Assembly: GCF_018614135.1 (NCBI RefSeq)
Contig: NZ_JAGGOW010000105.1
Location: 16,256-80,255, forward strand
Direction of reading: 5' to 3'
Length of the DNA: 64,000 bases
From: Streptomyces sp. ISL-66
Lineage (GTDB): Bacteria > Actinomycetota > Actinomycetes > Streptomycetales > Streptomycetaceae
The notes beneath the pieces are model-generated. The model saw only the letters and a list, made by a program, of their open reading frames with translations, was not told the DNA's origin and did not search any database. This document shows, in pieces, positions 49,568 through 57,765 of this stretch (the stretch's first letter is position 1; each line of letters begins with the position of its first letter). The position numbers and the translations under genes are program-made.

Positions 49568-50056
49568 TTCTTTTAAGCGCCCTGCTGGACGAGGGCCCGC
49601 TGACCTTCCGCCACCGATTCCCATGGGCTTGGCCGACAGGAGTTCGGCGGCGGACGCCGCGTCATGAGGAGGGGTGGTGGCTTTGCGCGGCTCGCGGGGC
49701 CCGGGGTACGGGGGGAACCCGATCGCGGCCAAGAGGTCGCCGTGGGTGCTCATCGCCCGTGCCGATATCGAGGCCGTGGTGAGGGCGTCGGCCACGGCCC
49801 GGCTGATCTCCGGGCCGCGGTGGCGGATCAGTAGGGGCAGCAGCTCCACCGGCGCCGCCCGCCACGTGTGACACGCCGCGCGGGCGATCTCGGCGCCACG
49901 GTCCCGGGTCGCGGGGTCGGCCAGGAGGCGGGCCGCGATTTCGCAGGTGTGCCGTTCCCGTTCGGGGGAGCGGCTCCGCAGCTGGGCGACCGCATCGTCA
50001 GGGCCGTCGGGCATGGTGGCGTCGGCGCCGAGCACGGCGTCGTCCGGCCACTTCAC
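49550..50056 (-). pseudogene. Possible remnant of a helical-repeat (HEAT-like) protein gene
   Basis: A GTG-started frame of 168 codons. The first 110 residues look like genuine helical-repeat protein (RERHTCEIAARLLADPATRD, AAPVELLPLLIRHRGPEISR), but the end is low-complexity, contains a TTA codon (49573-49575) rare in Streptomyces, and terminates inside the -10 element of the downstream promoter. This suggests loss of the original 3' part. If translated, it yields a short protein; I see no active-site motif. Confidence 0.45.
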
Positions 50057-50164
50057 GGTGCGGGGCGGTGGGCGCCCTTCCGTACGGGGGAGTTCAGCAT
50101 GTGGCCGATCATGCCACGGCGATGACGGTGCGCCGCCGCCTTTTCCGGCCCCGTGCGATGACCG

Positions 50165-51196
50165 TTAGTCCTCGTGCTCGTGCTCGTACTTGGCGCGGCT
50201 CGGCTGTACGCGCTTCGGCTCGCCCGGCATCTTCGGGTAGTCCGGGGGGTACGGCATGTCGCCGAGGCCGTGGTCCTGTTCGTGGCGGTCGGCCAGCTCC
50301 AGCGCGGCGTCCAGCTCGAAGGCGTGCTCGTCCATGTCGGCGTGCACATCGCCCAGTTCGGTGAAGCGCGCCGGCATCGTCACGATGTCGAAGTCGCGGG
50401 GCTGCACCGCGTCCAGCTCGTCCCAGCGCAGCGGCGCCGAGACCGGGGCGTGGGGGTGGGGGCGGACGGAGTAGGCCGAGGCGATGGTGCGGTCGCGCGC
50501 CGTCTGGTTGTAGTCGACGAAGATCCGCTCGCCGCGCTCCTCCTTCCACCACGCGGTGGTGACCTTCCCCGGCATCCTGCGCTCCAGGTCGCGGCCGATC
50601 GCGATGGCGCACCTGCGGACCTCCGTGAAGGTCCAGCGCGGTGCGATCGGCACGAAGACGTGCAGGCCGCGGCCGCCCGAGGTCTTGGGCCAGCCGCGCA
50701 GCCCCAGTTCCTCCAGCAGGACGCGCAGTTCGTGCGCGACGGCCACCGCGTGGTGGTAGTCGGTACCGGGCTGCGGGTCCAGGTCGATGCGCAGTTCGTC
50801 GGGGTGGTCGGTGTCCTCCCGGCGCACCGGCCAGGGGTGGAAGGTGAGGCAGCCCAGGTTGGCGGCCCACAGGACGGCGGCCGGCTCGGTCGGGCAGATC
50901 TCGTCGGCGGTGCGTCCGCTCGGGAAGGCGATGTGGGCGGTGGGGATCCAGTCGGGCAGGTTCTTCGGGGCGCGCTTCTGGAAGAAGGACTCGCCCTCCA
51001 CCCCGTCGGGGTACCGCTCCAGGGTCGTGGGCCGGTTGCGCAGGGCGCGGGTGATGCCGTCCGCGACCGCGAGGTAGTACGCGGCCACGTCACCCTTGGT
51101 GAGGCCGCGCTCGGGGAAGTACACCTTGTCCGGGCTGGACAGCCGAACCGTCCGGCCGCCCGCTTCCAGCTCGATCGCATTGCCCGCAGCGCCCAT
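50165..51196 (-). CDS. NHEJ polymerase/primase domain protein (LigD POL-like)
   Basis: Archaeo-eukaryotic-primase-type polymerase of 343 residues used in non-homologous end joining. Landmarks: SPDKVYFPERGLTKGDVAAY, the ligand loop GVEGESFFQKRAPKNLPDWI, DELRIDLDPQPGTDY with the metal aspartates, TSGGRGLHVFVPI, and FVDYNQTARDRTIASAYSVR with the third aspartate region. ATG 51196 starts MGAAGNAIELEAGG; GTG 51205 three codons upstream is possible. Divergent from a DNA ligase gene by 84 bp, so POL and LIG are separate polypeptides. No ku gene in the window. Confidence 0.93.
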   Translation of the reverse strand: MGAAGNAIELEAGGRTVRLSSPDKVYFPERGLTKGDVAAYYLAVADGITRALRNRPTTLERYPDGVEGESFFQKRAPKNLPDWIPTAHIAFPSGRTADEICPTEPAAVLWAANLGCLTFHPWPVRREDTDHPDELRIDLDPQPGTDYHHAVAVAHELRVLLEELGLRGWPKTSGGRGLHVFVPIAPRWTFTEVRRCAIAIGRDLERRMPGKVTTAWWKEERGERIFVDYNQTARDRTIASAYSVRPHPHAPVSAPLRWDELDAVQPRDFDIVTMPARFTELGDVHADMDEHAFELDAALELADRHEQDHGLGDMPYPPDYPKMPGEPKRVQPSRAKYEHEHED

Positions 51197-51280
51197 GTCC
51201 GCCACGGTAGGCGGGCCCGGCCGGGCCCGCACACCGAGCACGTCGCGCCGTACCCCCGCGGAACCCGCAGAATCGGATGC

Positions 51281-52351
51281 ATGGACCTGCCGGTGATGCC
51301 GCCCGTGAAGCCGATGCTCGCGAAGTCCGTGGCCAAGATCCCACCGGGCATGCAGTACGAGGCCAAGTGGGACGGCTTCCGCGCGATCGTCCACCGCGAC
51401 GGGGAGGAGATCGAGCTCGGCAGCCGCACCGGCAAGAGCCTGACCCGGTACTTTCCCGAACTGGTCGAGGCGCTGAAGGCCAATCTGCCCGACCGCTGCG
51501 TGGTCGACGGCGAGATCGTCCTGATCCACGGCGGACGGCTCGATTTCGACCTGCTGAGCGAGCGGATCCACCCGGCCGCCTCCCGGGTGAAGATGCTCGC
51601 CGAGAAGACACCCGCCGCCTTCGTCGCCTTCGATCTGCTCGCGCTCGGCGACGAGTCCCTCCTCGACGCCCCGCTCGCCGACCGCCGCACCGCCCTGACC
51701 CGCATGTTCTCCACCGCTCGGCCCCCCGTGCACCTCGCGCCCGCGACCACCGACCCCGCCCTCGCGCAGGAGTGGTTCGAGCACTTCGAGGGCGCCGGGC
51801 TCGACGGGGTGGTCGCGAAACCCCTCGATCTCCCCTACCGGCCCGATGCCCGCCTCATGTTCAAGATCAAGCACGAGCGTACGGCCGACGCCGTCATCGC
51901 GGGATTCCGTTTCCACAAGAGCGGTCCGATTGTCGGATCGCTGCTCCTGGGGCTGTACGACGCCCACGGCACCCTCCAGCACGTCGGCGTCTGCGCCGCC
52001 TTCCCCATGAAGCGCCGGGCCGAGCTGATCGACGAGCTCGCACCGCTCCGGACGCCCTCCCCCGAGGGCCATCCATGGGCCGCCTGGGCCGAGGAGGCCG
52101 CCCACGAGAGCGCCCGGCTGCCGGGGGCGCAGAGCCGCTGGACCGGAAAGAAGGACCTGTCCTGGGTGCCGCTGCGCCCCGAGTGGGTCTGCGAGGTGGC
52201 CTACGACCACATGGAGGGCGACCGCTTCCGGCACACGGCGCAGTTCCGCCGGATGCGGCCCGACCGGGCACCCGAGAGTTGTACGTACGCCCAGCTGGAG
52301 GAGGTCGTCGGCTACGACCTCGCCGAGGTGCTCGGGCCCGCCGCCGGCTGA
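51281..52351 (+). CDS. ATP-dependent DNA ligase (LigD ligase-like)
   Basis: Nick-sealing enzyme of 356 residues. Motif I with the adenylated lysine is YEAKWDGFRAIVH (about 27-39); further motifs are SRTGKSLTRYFPELVEAL, CVVDGEIVLIHGG, AGLDGVVAKPLDLPY and LMFKIKHERTADAVIAGF. The OB-fold C-terminal part ends near YAQLEEVVGYDL. The ATG lacks a ribosome site; CAGAAT ends seven bases upstream, suggesting a leaderless message. Pairs with the divergent polymerase gene for end joining, with Ku supplied elsewhere. Confidence 0.93.
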   Translation: MDLPVMPPVKPMLAKSVAKIPPGMQYEAKWDGFRAIVHRDGEEIELGSRTGKSLTRYFPELVEALKANLPDRCVVDGEIVLIHGGRLDFDLLSERIHPAASRVKMLAEKTPAAFVAFDLLALGDESLLDAPLADRRTALTRMFSTARPPVHLAPATTDPALAQEWFEHFEGAGLDGVVAKPLDLPYRPDARLMFKIKHERTADAVIAGFRFHKSGPIVGSLLLGLYDAHGTLQHVGVCAAFPMKRRAELIDELAPLRTPSPEGHPWAAWAEEAAHESARLPGAQSRWTGKKDLSWVPLRPEWVCEVAYDHMEGDRFRHTAQFRRMRPDRAPESCTYAQLEEVVGYDLAEVLGPAAG

Positions 52352-52433
52352 CCCAGGCACCGCTGCCGGCACCGCCCCTGGCACCGGCCCCCGCCCCCGC
52401 CCCGGCATCAGCCGCGCCCCCGCCCACAGCCGT

Positions 52434-52501
52434 GCAGCCACTCAGCCGTTCAGCCCGTTCTTCCGTTCAGCCACTCAGCCGTTCAGCCGTTCAGCCGTTC
52501 G
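52434..52501. repeat. Short repeats CAGCCGTTC / CAGCCACTC
   Basis: Six or so copies of a 9-base unit between the ligase gene and the FAD oxidoreductase; the last copies are inside the oxidoreductase stop region. Slippage-type sequence. Confidence 0.7.
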
Positions 52502-54048
52502 CGGCCCGCCGTCAGTTTCTCCCACTCCGCGCGGCTCGGCCCGGCCTCGTGCGGCGCGTAGTCGGGGCGGGCCGCCAGCCACCGGGCCACCCGCGCCCTG
52601 ATCTCCGGATCCGCGTACGCCCGCTCCGGCGGATCGGTCAGGTGGCGGACCCTGGCCCGCGCCCGCATCACCTCCGGCTCCTCCAGCGCGCAGTCGAACA
52701 ACGCCGCCACTTCCCGGGCCGTCCCCGTCCGCCCGGCCCGCGTCGCGAACCGCTCCCCGATGGCCCCGTCAGCGACGACCTGGAAGTCGAACCACGGTTT
52801 GAGGGTGCGGATCGCCCACCCGTGGTACTCCGCCGCGAACCGCGCCGATCCCGGCTCCTGGTGCGCCGTACGGGCCACCCTGAGCGCGGCCCATAGCGTC
52901 AGCGAAGTGCCCTGTCCGAGCGTCGGGTTGGTGTGGGTGATGGCGTCGCCGACGGGCACGAACCCGGCCACCACCGGTCCCCGCTCGTCGACGAGCGCAC
53001 TCCAGCGGTTGTCCAGACTCCCCGTGGCCAGCACGCCCGACAGCGGCTCGGCGCCCAGGCCGAGCCAGGCCTCACCGGGCGGGAACGAGCGCGCGGCGGC
53101 CTCGAAGACGGCGGGGTCGCGCAGCGCGGAGCGCGTGCCGTCCGTGGTGTGCACGAACAGCGTCACGGCGAACATCCGGTTGTCGGCCGGGAACACCGCG
53201 CACCCGGCGAAGCTGCCGCCGGTCACCGCCCAGGGTCGGCGCGGCCCTTCCTCGCGCCCTTCGGGCAGCCGGTACCAGCGGCAGAAGTAGGCGAGGCCCG
53301 TGCGGTGCCGCTCCACGGTGCCCGGCCGGCAGCCGACGGCCGCCAGCCACCGCTCGGCGCCGCCGCGCCGGCCGCCCGCGTCGACGACGAGGTCCCCTTC
53401 GTACGCGCCCTCCTGCGTGCTCACCCCCGCCACCCGCACCGGGGCTTCTCCATCTCCCCGGCCACCGCCACTACCACCACGGCCACCGCCACCCCCACCG
53501 CCGCCACCCCCACCGTCCGCACCCTCACCCGCGGCCAGCCCGGCCGCGCCCAGCCGTCCACCCGCACCCACCCGTCCGCCCGCCGCCCGGCCGCCACCCG
53601 TCCAGCCGTCGGCCGCGATCAGCCCGACCACCGGTTCCCCGTACCGCGCGACCACCCCCGGCTCGCCGCGCAGGGCCGTGGCCAGCGCGCTCTCCAGCAC
53701 GATGCGCCGCGCCTGGAGCATCACCAGGTCCTCGTCCCCCGGCCGCGCGGGCGGGCATACGTCGAACCAGTCCAGTTCGTGCCGCTCCCGCGCCCCCAAC
53801 CGGAGCATTTCCGCGTGGACGTCGGGCAGTTCCTCGCGCAGCACGTTGCGCGCCGCGCCGAGCAGCACGTGCGGCTGGTTCGCCTGCGGCACGGTCGGCC
53901 GTCGCCAGCCGAAGAAGTCCCGGTCGAGCGCGGTGCCGGGGGCCCTCGTATCGCGTTCGAAGAGCTCGGCGGTGTGTCCTCGGCGCGCCGCGAGCAGTGC
54001 GGTCGCCAGTCCCCCGACTCCCCCACCGATGATCAGCACATGTGCCAT
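52483..54048 (-). CDS. FAD-dependent oxidoreductase with Gly-rich insertion
   Basis: Flavoprotein of 521 residues in the geranylgeranyl-reductase/halogenase-like monooxygenase family. The FAD dinucleotide motif HVLIIGGGVGGLATALLAAR is at the N-terminus; GDLVVDAGGRRGG and FVPVGDAITHTNPTLGQGTS mark the second FAD site. Between them (about 150-205) is an insertion that is almost only Gly, Ala and Arg, including eleven glycines in a row, not part of the fold. ATG 54048 precedes the motif directly. Downstream terminus lies in a repeat tract. Substrate unknown. Confidence 0.88.
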   Translation of the reverse strand: MAHVLIIGGGVGGLATALLAARRGHTAELFERDTRAPGTALDRDFFGWRRPTVPQANQPHVLLGAARNVLREELPDVHAEMLRLGARERHELDWFDVCPPARPGDEDLVMLQARRIVLESALATALRGEPGVVARYGEPVVGLIAADGWTGGGRAAGGRVGAGGRLGAAGLAAGEGADGGGGGGGGGGGRGGSGGGRGDGEAPVRVAGVSTQEGAYEGDLVVDAGGRRGGAERWLAAVGCRPGTVERHRTGLAYFCRWYRLPEGREEGPRRPWAVTGGSFAGCAVFPADNRMFAVTLFVHTTDGTRSALRDPAVFEAAARSFPPGEAWLGLGAEPLSGVLATGSLDNRWSALVDERGPVVAGFVPVGDAITHTNPTLGQGTSLTLWAALRVARTAHQEPGSARFAAEYHGWAIRTLKPWFDFQVVADGAIGERFATRAGRTGTAREVAALFDCALEEPEVMRARARVRHLTDPPERAYADPEIRARVARWLAARPDYAPHEAGPSRAEWEKLTAGRERLNG

Positions 54049-54131
54049 TGCGCCCCCTGAGCCGGTAACCGTACGACGATCAGACCGCCGGAAGCCTGCA
54101 CGGGCGGAGCCCGACCGAAACCCGCACGGTT

Positions 54132-54231
54132 GTCCCATCCAATGGCTTGCCTGATGGCTTGTCTGGTGCCTATCTGATGTCCTATCCGGTGTTCCATCCG
54201 GTGTCCCATCGATGTCCTATCCCATCCACAC
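54132..54231. repeat. Degenerate tandem repeats before the Nudix gene
   Basis: About six imperfect copies of a 15-base unit like GATGTCCTATCCGGT / GTTCCATCCGGT in the divergent spacer of roughly 200 bp. T-rich on the plus strand relative to surroundings; any promoter for the Nudix gene would lie in or beside it. Confidence 0.7.
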
Positions 54232-54246
54232 CCCGGAGGTCGCCCC

Positions 54247-54723
54247 ATGAGTACGGAACACCCCGCGCGCTCCGTCCCGCAGCCCAACGCCGTCGTCGGC
54301 GTCGGCCTGATCGTGGTCGGCTGGGACGGCCGGGTGCTGCTCGGCCAGGCGCACGACGGTCATTGGGAACTGCCCGGCGGCAAGGTCGACCCCGAGGAGG
54401 ACTTCGAGCGGGCCGCCGCCCGAGAGCTCGCCGAGGAGACGGGCCTTAGCGTCGCTCCCTGGGGGATCAGGATCCTGTCGGTGCAGCTCAGCACCCGGCC
54501 CGGTCTGACCCGGCTGACGGCGGCGGCCGTCACCACCGCGGCCGAGGGCACCCCCACGGTCACCGAACCGGACAAGATCGCCCGCTGGGACTGGTTCGAC
54601 CCGACCGAGCTGCCGACGGACCTCTACGCCCCCTCGGTGGCGGTCCTGCGCGCCTGGCGCCCCGAACTGGCGGTGACCCTGCCGCAAGCACCCACGCACG
54701 ACTACCCGATGGAAACCCGCTGA
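54247..54723 (+). CDS. Nudix hydrolase
   Basis: Nucleotide-diphosphate-X pyrophosphatase of 158 residues. The Nudix box runs from GGKVDPEEDFERAAAREL to AEETGL (about 40-62), complete for G-x5-E-x7-REU-x-EE-x-G-U. Preceded by VVGVGLIVVGWDGRVLLGQ, resembling MutT-type and NUDIX sanitising enzymes. ATG has GGAGGTCGCCCC upstream. Substrate not determined. Confidence 0.93.
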   Translation: MSTEHPARSVPQPNAVVGVGLIVVGWDGRVLLGQAHDGHWELPGGKVDPEEDFERAAARELAEETGLSVAPWGIRILSVQLSTRPGLTRLTAAAVTTAAEGTPTVTEPDKIARWDWFDPTELPTDLYAPSVAVLRAWRPELAVTLPQAPTHDYPMETR

Positions 54724-54811
54724 CTCCGCGGACGCCGCCGACACCGCCGATCCGCTGACTCTGCCGACGCCACTGCCCCGCCAACCCCCGACCCGCCCCT
54801 GCCCGCCCCGC

Positions 54812-55471
54812 TCAGCTCACCGCCGCCGCCGTCGCCACCGTGACCGCCGCCATCGCCATCCGCATGTCGCGGATCGCCGCACGGACGCTCTCGGCCGCCC
54901 ACTGCCCGTCGGCTATCTCCGCCATGCGCGCGGAGGTCTCTTCGCTCGGGTGCCCGGGGAAGGCCAGCGCGTGCAGTTTGGCCGAATGGATCAGCGCGAT
55001 GAGCCCGGCCGTGCGCTCGTCCGGCTCGGCGCCCTTGAGGACGACGGAGGCGAGGCGCTCGCGCAGGGCGCGCTCGACCTCGCCGTCGACCTCCGGGTAG
55101 AGGCGCACCGGGAAGATGCCGAGCGCCTTGTGCCGCTCTTCCCCCACGACACCGCGCTCGGCCAGCCGGGACACCGTCGCGGCCAGGACCCGGGCCTGGT
55201 CCTTGGTCAGCCAGTCGGTCACCCGCCGCATGCTCTTGCCGCGCAGCCAGCTTTGCATCAACTCGATCCGCCCGTCGAGCAGTTCCTCACCGGTGGGTGA
55301 GGTGTCGAGCAGTTGGAGGTACTTGCCCGACACCGATACCCGCTCCCGCATGACCAGTTCGAGCAGGACCGCGGCCGCCACGGCCCAGGCCGCCGACTGC
55401 CGCCGCTTGAGCACCCCGGACGCGTCGTCCAGCGACAGCAGCGTGATCTCCTCCGCCAGCGTGATCCTCAT
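54812..55471 (-). CDS. GOLPH3/VPS74-like (GPP34) protein
   Basis: A 219-residue helical protein of the GPP34 family: ITLAEEITLLSLDDASGVLK at the start, AAAVLLELVMRERVSVSGKY, the conserved LLDGRIELMQSWLRGKSMRR segment, and LHALAFPGHP. Eukaryotic relatives bind phosphatidylinositol-4-phosphate at the Golgi; the role in Streptomyces, where several copies are common, is unknown. The C-terminus is Ala/Val-rich and hydrophobic, perhaps for membrane contact. ATG 55471 has a purine-rich GGGGGCGGGGATG context. Confidence 0.88.
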   Translation of the reverse strand: MRITLAEEITLLSLDDASGVLKRRQSAAWAVAAAVLLELVMRERVSVSGKYLQLLDTSPTGEELLDGRIELMQSWLRGKSMRRVTDWLTKDQARVLAATVSRLAERGVVGEERHKALGIFPVRLYPEVDGEVERALRERLASVVLKGAEPDERTAGLIALIHSAKLHALAFPGHPSEETSARMAEIADGQWAAESVRAAIRDMRMAMAAVTVATAAAVS

Positions 55472-55560
55472 CCCCGCCCCCCTCTGCGTTGATCGTTCGC
55501 CGTCTCCCGTTCAGACGTTCAGACGCCCGTTACGGGCCGGAAGTTCCCCCGAGTTCCGCC

Positions 55561-57663
55561 CTACGGCCGCCCCGCCATCGCGCGTGGCGCGAAGTTGCCG
55601 TCGCCCAGGTCCTCCGCCAGCAGCCGCTTCGCGATCGCGTCCGCGGCCGCCCGCAGTTCGGCGCTGCGCGGGCGGCCGCGGTCCTTCTCCAGCTGGTCTC
55701 CGAGCCACTGCGCCCACGCGTCCGAGATGACTGCCGCTTCGCGCTCCCCCGCCGGGGTGTGCGTGTAGAAGCCGTTCTGGCGCGTCAGGTAGCCCTCCTC
55801 CACCATCCGCTCGAACACCGGCAGCAGTACTTCCGGGGGCAGGTGCCGCCGCCCCGCCATGAAGCCGAGGCTCGCGTGGCCGACCGTGCGGGTCATCAGG
55901 TCCACCTGCATCACCGCCCACGCGCCCGCCATGTCCAGCCGGGTGTCGGAGGCGGCCACGATCCCGCGCGCCGTGTCCGCCCCCATGCTCCGCACCAGCT
56001 TGCCGACCGCCAGCTCCAGCAGCTTCGCCGAGTCCCCGGACGCCGTCGCCGGCGAACCGAAGCCGTCGCCCATGTCCGTGGAGGCGGCGCGGGCGCTGTC
56101 GCGCAGTGTGACCTGCTTGAGGAAGAGCGCGACGACGAAGCCCACCACCGCGACCGGCACGGTCCACAGGAACACGGTCTGCAGGGTCTGCGCGTACGCC
56201 CCGATGACCGGCGCGCCGGCCACCGGATCCAGCGCGTTCACGCCCTGCGGGCTCTGCGCCGCCTTGCCGAGCTGCTGCGGGTCCTGCCCCGTGAGGCGCG
56301 CGGCCTCGGCGACGGCCTTCGTCAGCGCGGGTCCCAGGGTGTTGGCGTAGATGGTGCCGAAGACGGCCGTCCCGAAGGCGCTGCCGAGCGTGCGGAAGAA
56401 CGTGACGCCCGAGGTCGCGGTGCCGAGGTCGGTGTAGTCGACGGTGTTCTGTACGGCGATGGTCAGCACCTGCATGCACAGCCCGATGCCGGCGCCGAGG
56501 ACGAACATGTACAGCGATTCCAGCCACGCACCCGTCCCCGGGCCCATCCGCGACAGCAGGTAGAGACCGAGCCCCATCACGGCGCAGCCCGCGATCGGGA
56601 AGATCCGGTAACGGCCGGTCTTGCTCGTGACGTTGCCGCTGAAGACCGAGGCGATGAGCAGGCCGATGACCAGCGGCAGCGTCCGTACGCCCGAGACCGT
56701 GGCCGAATCCCCGTCCACGTACTGCAGGTACGTCGGCAGGAAGGTCATCGCGCCGAGCATCGCGAACCCGACGACGAAGCTGAGGACCGAGCAGACCGAG
56801 AAGACGGGGTTGCGGAACAGCCGCATGGGCAGCATCGGTTGGGCGGCCCGGGTCTCGGCCAGGCAGAAGAGCGCCAGGGCCAGTACGCCGCCCGCGAAGA
56901 GTCCGATGATGAGCGGCGAGGTCCAGGCGTACTCGTTCCCGCCCAGGCTCGTGGCCAGGATCAGCGCGCTGGCGCCGGCCGTGACCAGCGCGATGCCCAG
57001 GTAGTCGATCACGGGCTTCCCGGCGGCCCGTACGGACGGGATGGTCCGCGCGGCCGCGATGACCACGACGATGGCGATCGGGACGTTGACGTAGAAGGCC
57101 CAGCGCCAGGTCAGGTGGTCGGTGAAGAGTCCGCCGAGCAGCGGGCCGATCACGGTGGCGACGCCGAAGACGGCGCCGATCGCGCCTTGGTACTTGCCCC
57201 GTTCGCGCAGGGGGACCACGTCGGCGATGAGGGCCATCGAGGTGACCATGAGGCCGCCGGCGCCGATGCCCTGCACGCCCCGCCACACGATGAGCAGGGT
57301 CATGTTGCTCGCCAGGCCGCACAGGAACGAACCGGTGATGAAGACGAGGGCGGACACCTGGAAGACCAGTTTCCGGCCGAAGAGGTCACCGAACTTGCCG
57401 ACGAGCACCGTCGCGACCGTCTCCGTGAGGAGGTACGCGGTCACGACCCAGGACATGTGGTCCCCGCCCCCGAGGTCCGCCACGATCGTGGGCAGGGCCG
57501 TGCCGACGATCGTCTGGTCGAGCGCCGCCAGCAGCACGCCGAGCATGATCGTGCCGAAGATCACGTTGCGCCTGCGCCGGTCGAGGAGGGGCGGCGCCGT
57601 GGCGGGGATGGCGGAGGCTGTGGTCACATCTCGCACTGTCACAGCGCACCCGGCCGGCCGCAT
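55561..57663 (-). CDS. MFS multidrug transporter (14-span) fused to a C-terminal soluble domain
   Basis: A 700-residue protein. Residues up to about 530 form a DHA2 efflux pump: LGVLLAALDQTIVGTALPTI with the D1 motif, GKFGDLFGRKLVFQ as loop 2-3 motif, AVFGVATVIGPLLGGLFTDH as motif C. After KQVTLRDSARAA the chain continues for about 150 residues as a soluble cytoplasmic domain (AKLLELAVGKLVRSMGADTA, LPPEVLLPVFERMVEEGYLT, DAWAQWLGDQLEKDRGRP) that reads like a MarR-type winged helix. ATG 57663 is the outermost start; GTG 57636 or 57627 could be true because the conserved part begins later. Confidence 0.9.
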   Translation of the reverse strand: MRPAGCAVTVRDVTTASAIPATAPPLLDRRRRNVIFGTIMLGVLLAALDQTIVGTALPTIVADLGGGDHMSWVVTAYLLTETVATVLVGKFGDLFGRKLVFQVSALVFITGSFLCGLASNMTLLIVWRGVQGIGAGGLMVTSMALIADVVPLRERGKYQGAIGAVFGVATVIGPLLGGLFTDHLTWRWAFYVNVPIAIVVVIAAARTIPSVRAAGKPVIDYLGIALVTAGASALILATSLGGNEYAWTSPLIIGLFAGGVLALALFCLAETRAAQPMLPMRLFRNPVFSVCSVLSFVVGFAMLGAMTFLPTYLQYVDGDSATVSGVRTLPLVIGLLIASVFSGNVTSKTGRYRIFPIAGCAVMGLGLYLLSRMGPGTGAWLESLYMFVLGAGIGLCMQVLTIAVQNTVDYTDLGTATSGVTFFRTLGSAFGTAVFGTIYANTLGPALTKAVAEAARLTGQDPQQLGKAAQSPQGVNALDPVAGAPVIGAYAQTLQTVFLWTVPVAVVGFVVALFLKQVTLRDSARAASTDMGDGFGSPATASGDSAKLLELAVGKLVRSMGADTARGIVAASDTRLDMAGAWAVMQVDLMTRTVGHASLGFMAGRRHLPPEVLLPVFERMVEEGYLTRQNGFYTHTPAGEREAAVISDAWAQWLGDQLEKDRGRPRSAELRAAADAIAKRLLAEDLGDGNFAPRAMAGRP

Positions 57664-57704
57664 GCGGCGCTGGGCCGTCCGGACGCACCGCCCGCCGCGG
57701 CGCC

Positions 57705-57762
57705 GGCGCAGGCGCAGGCGGCAGGCGGCAGGCGGCAGGCGGCGTCAGCGCAGGCGGCGGCT
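57705..57762. repeat. GCAGGCG-type short repeats between the MFS and GH4 genes
   Basis: Runs of CGCAGG and GGCAGGC with a 6- to 7-base period, at least five copies. The spacer is only about 100 bp and ends at the GH4 stop codon. Confidence 0.65.
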
Positions 57763-57765
57763 GCG

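Noticed and set aside
50174..51280. Upstream extension of the DNA ligase frame
   Set aside because: It is antisense to the polymerase gene; the ligase fold starts at the ATG at 51281.
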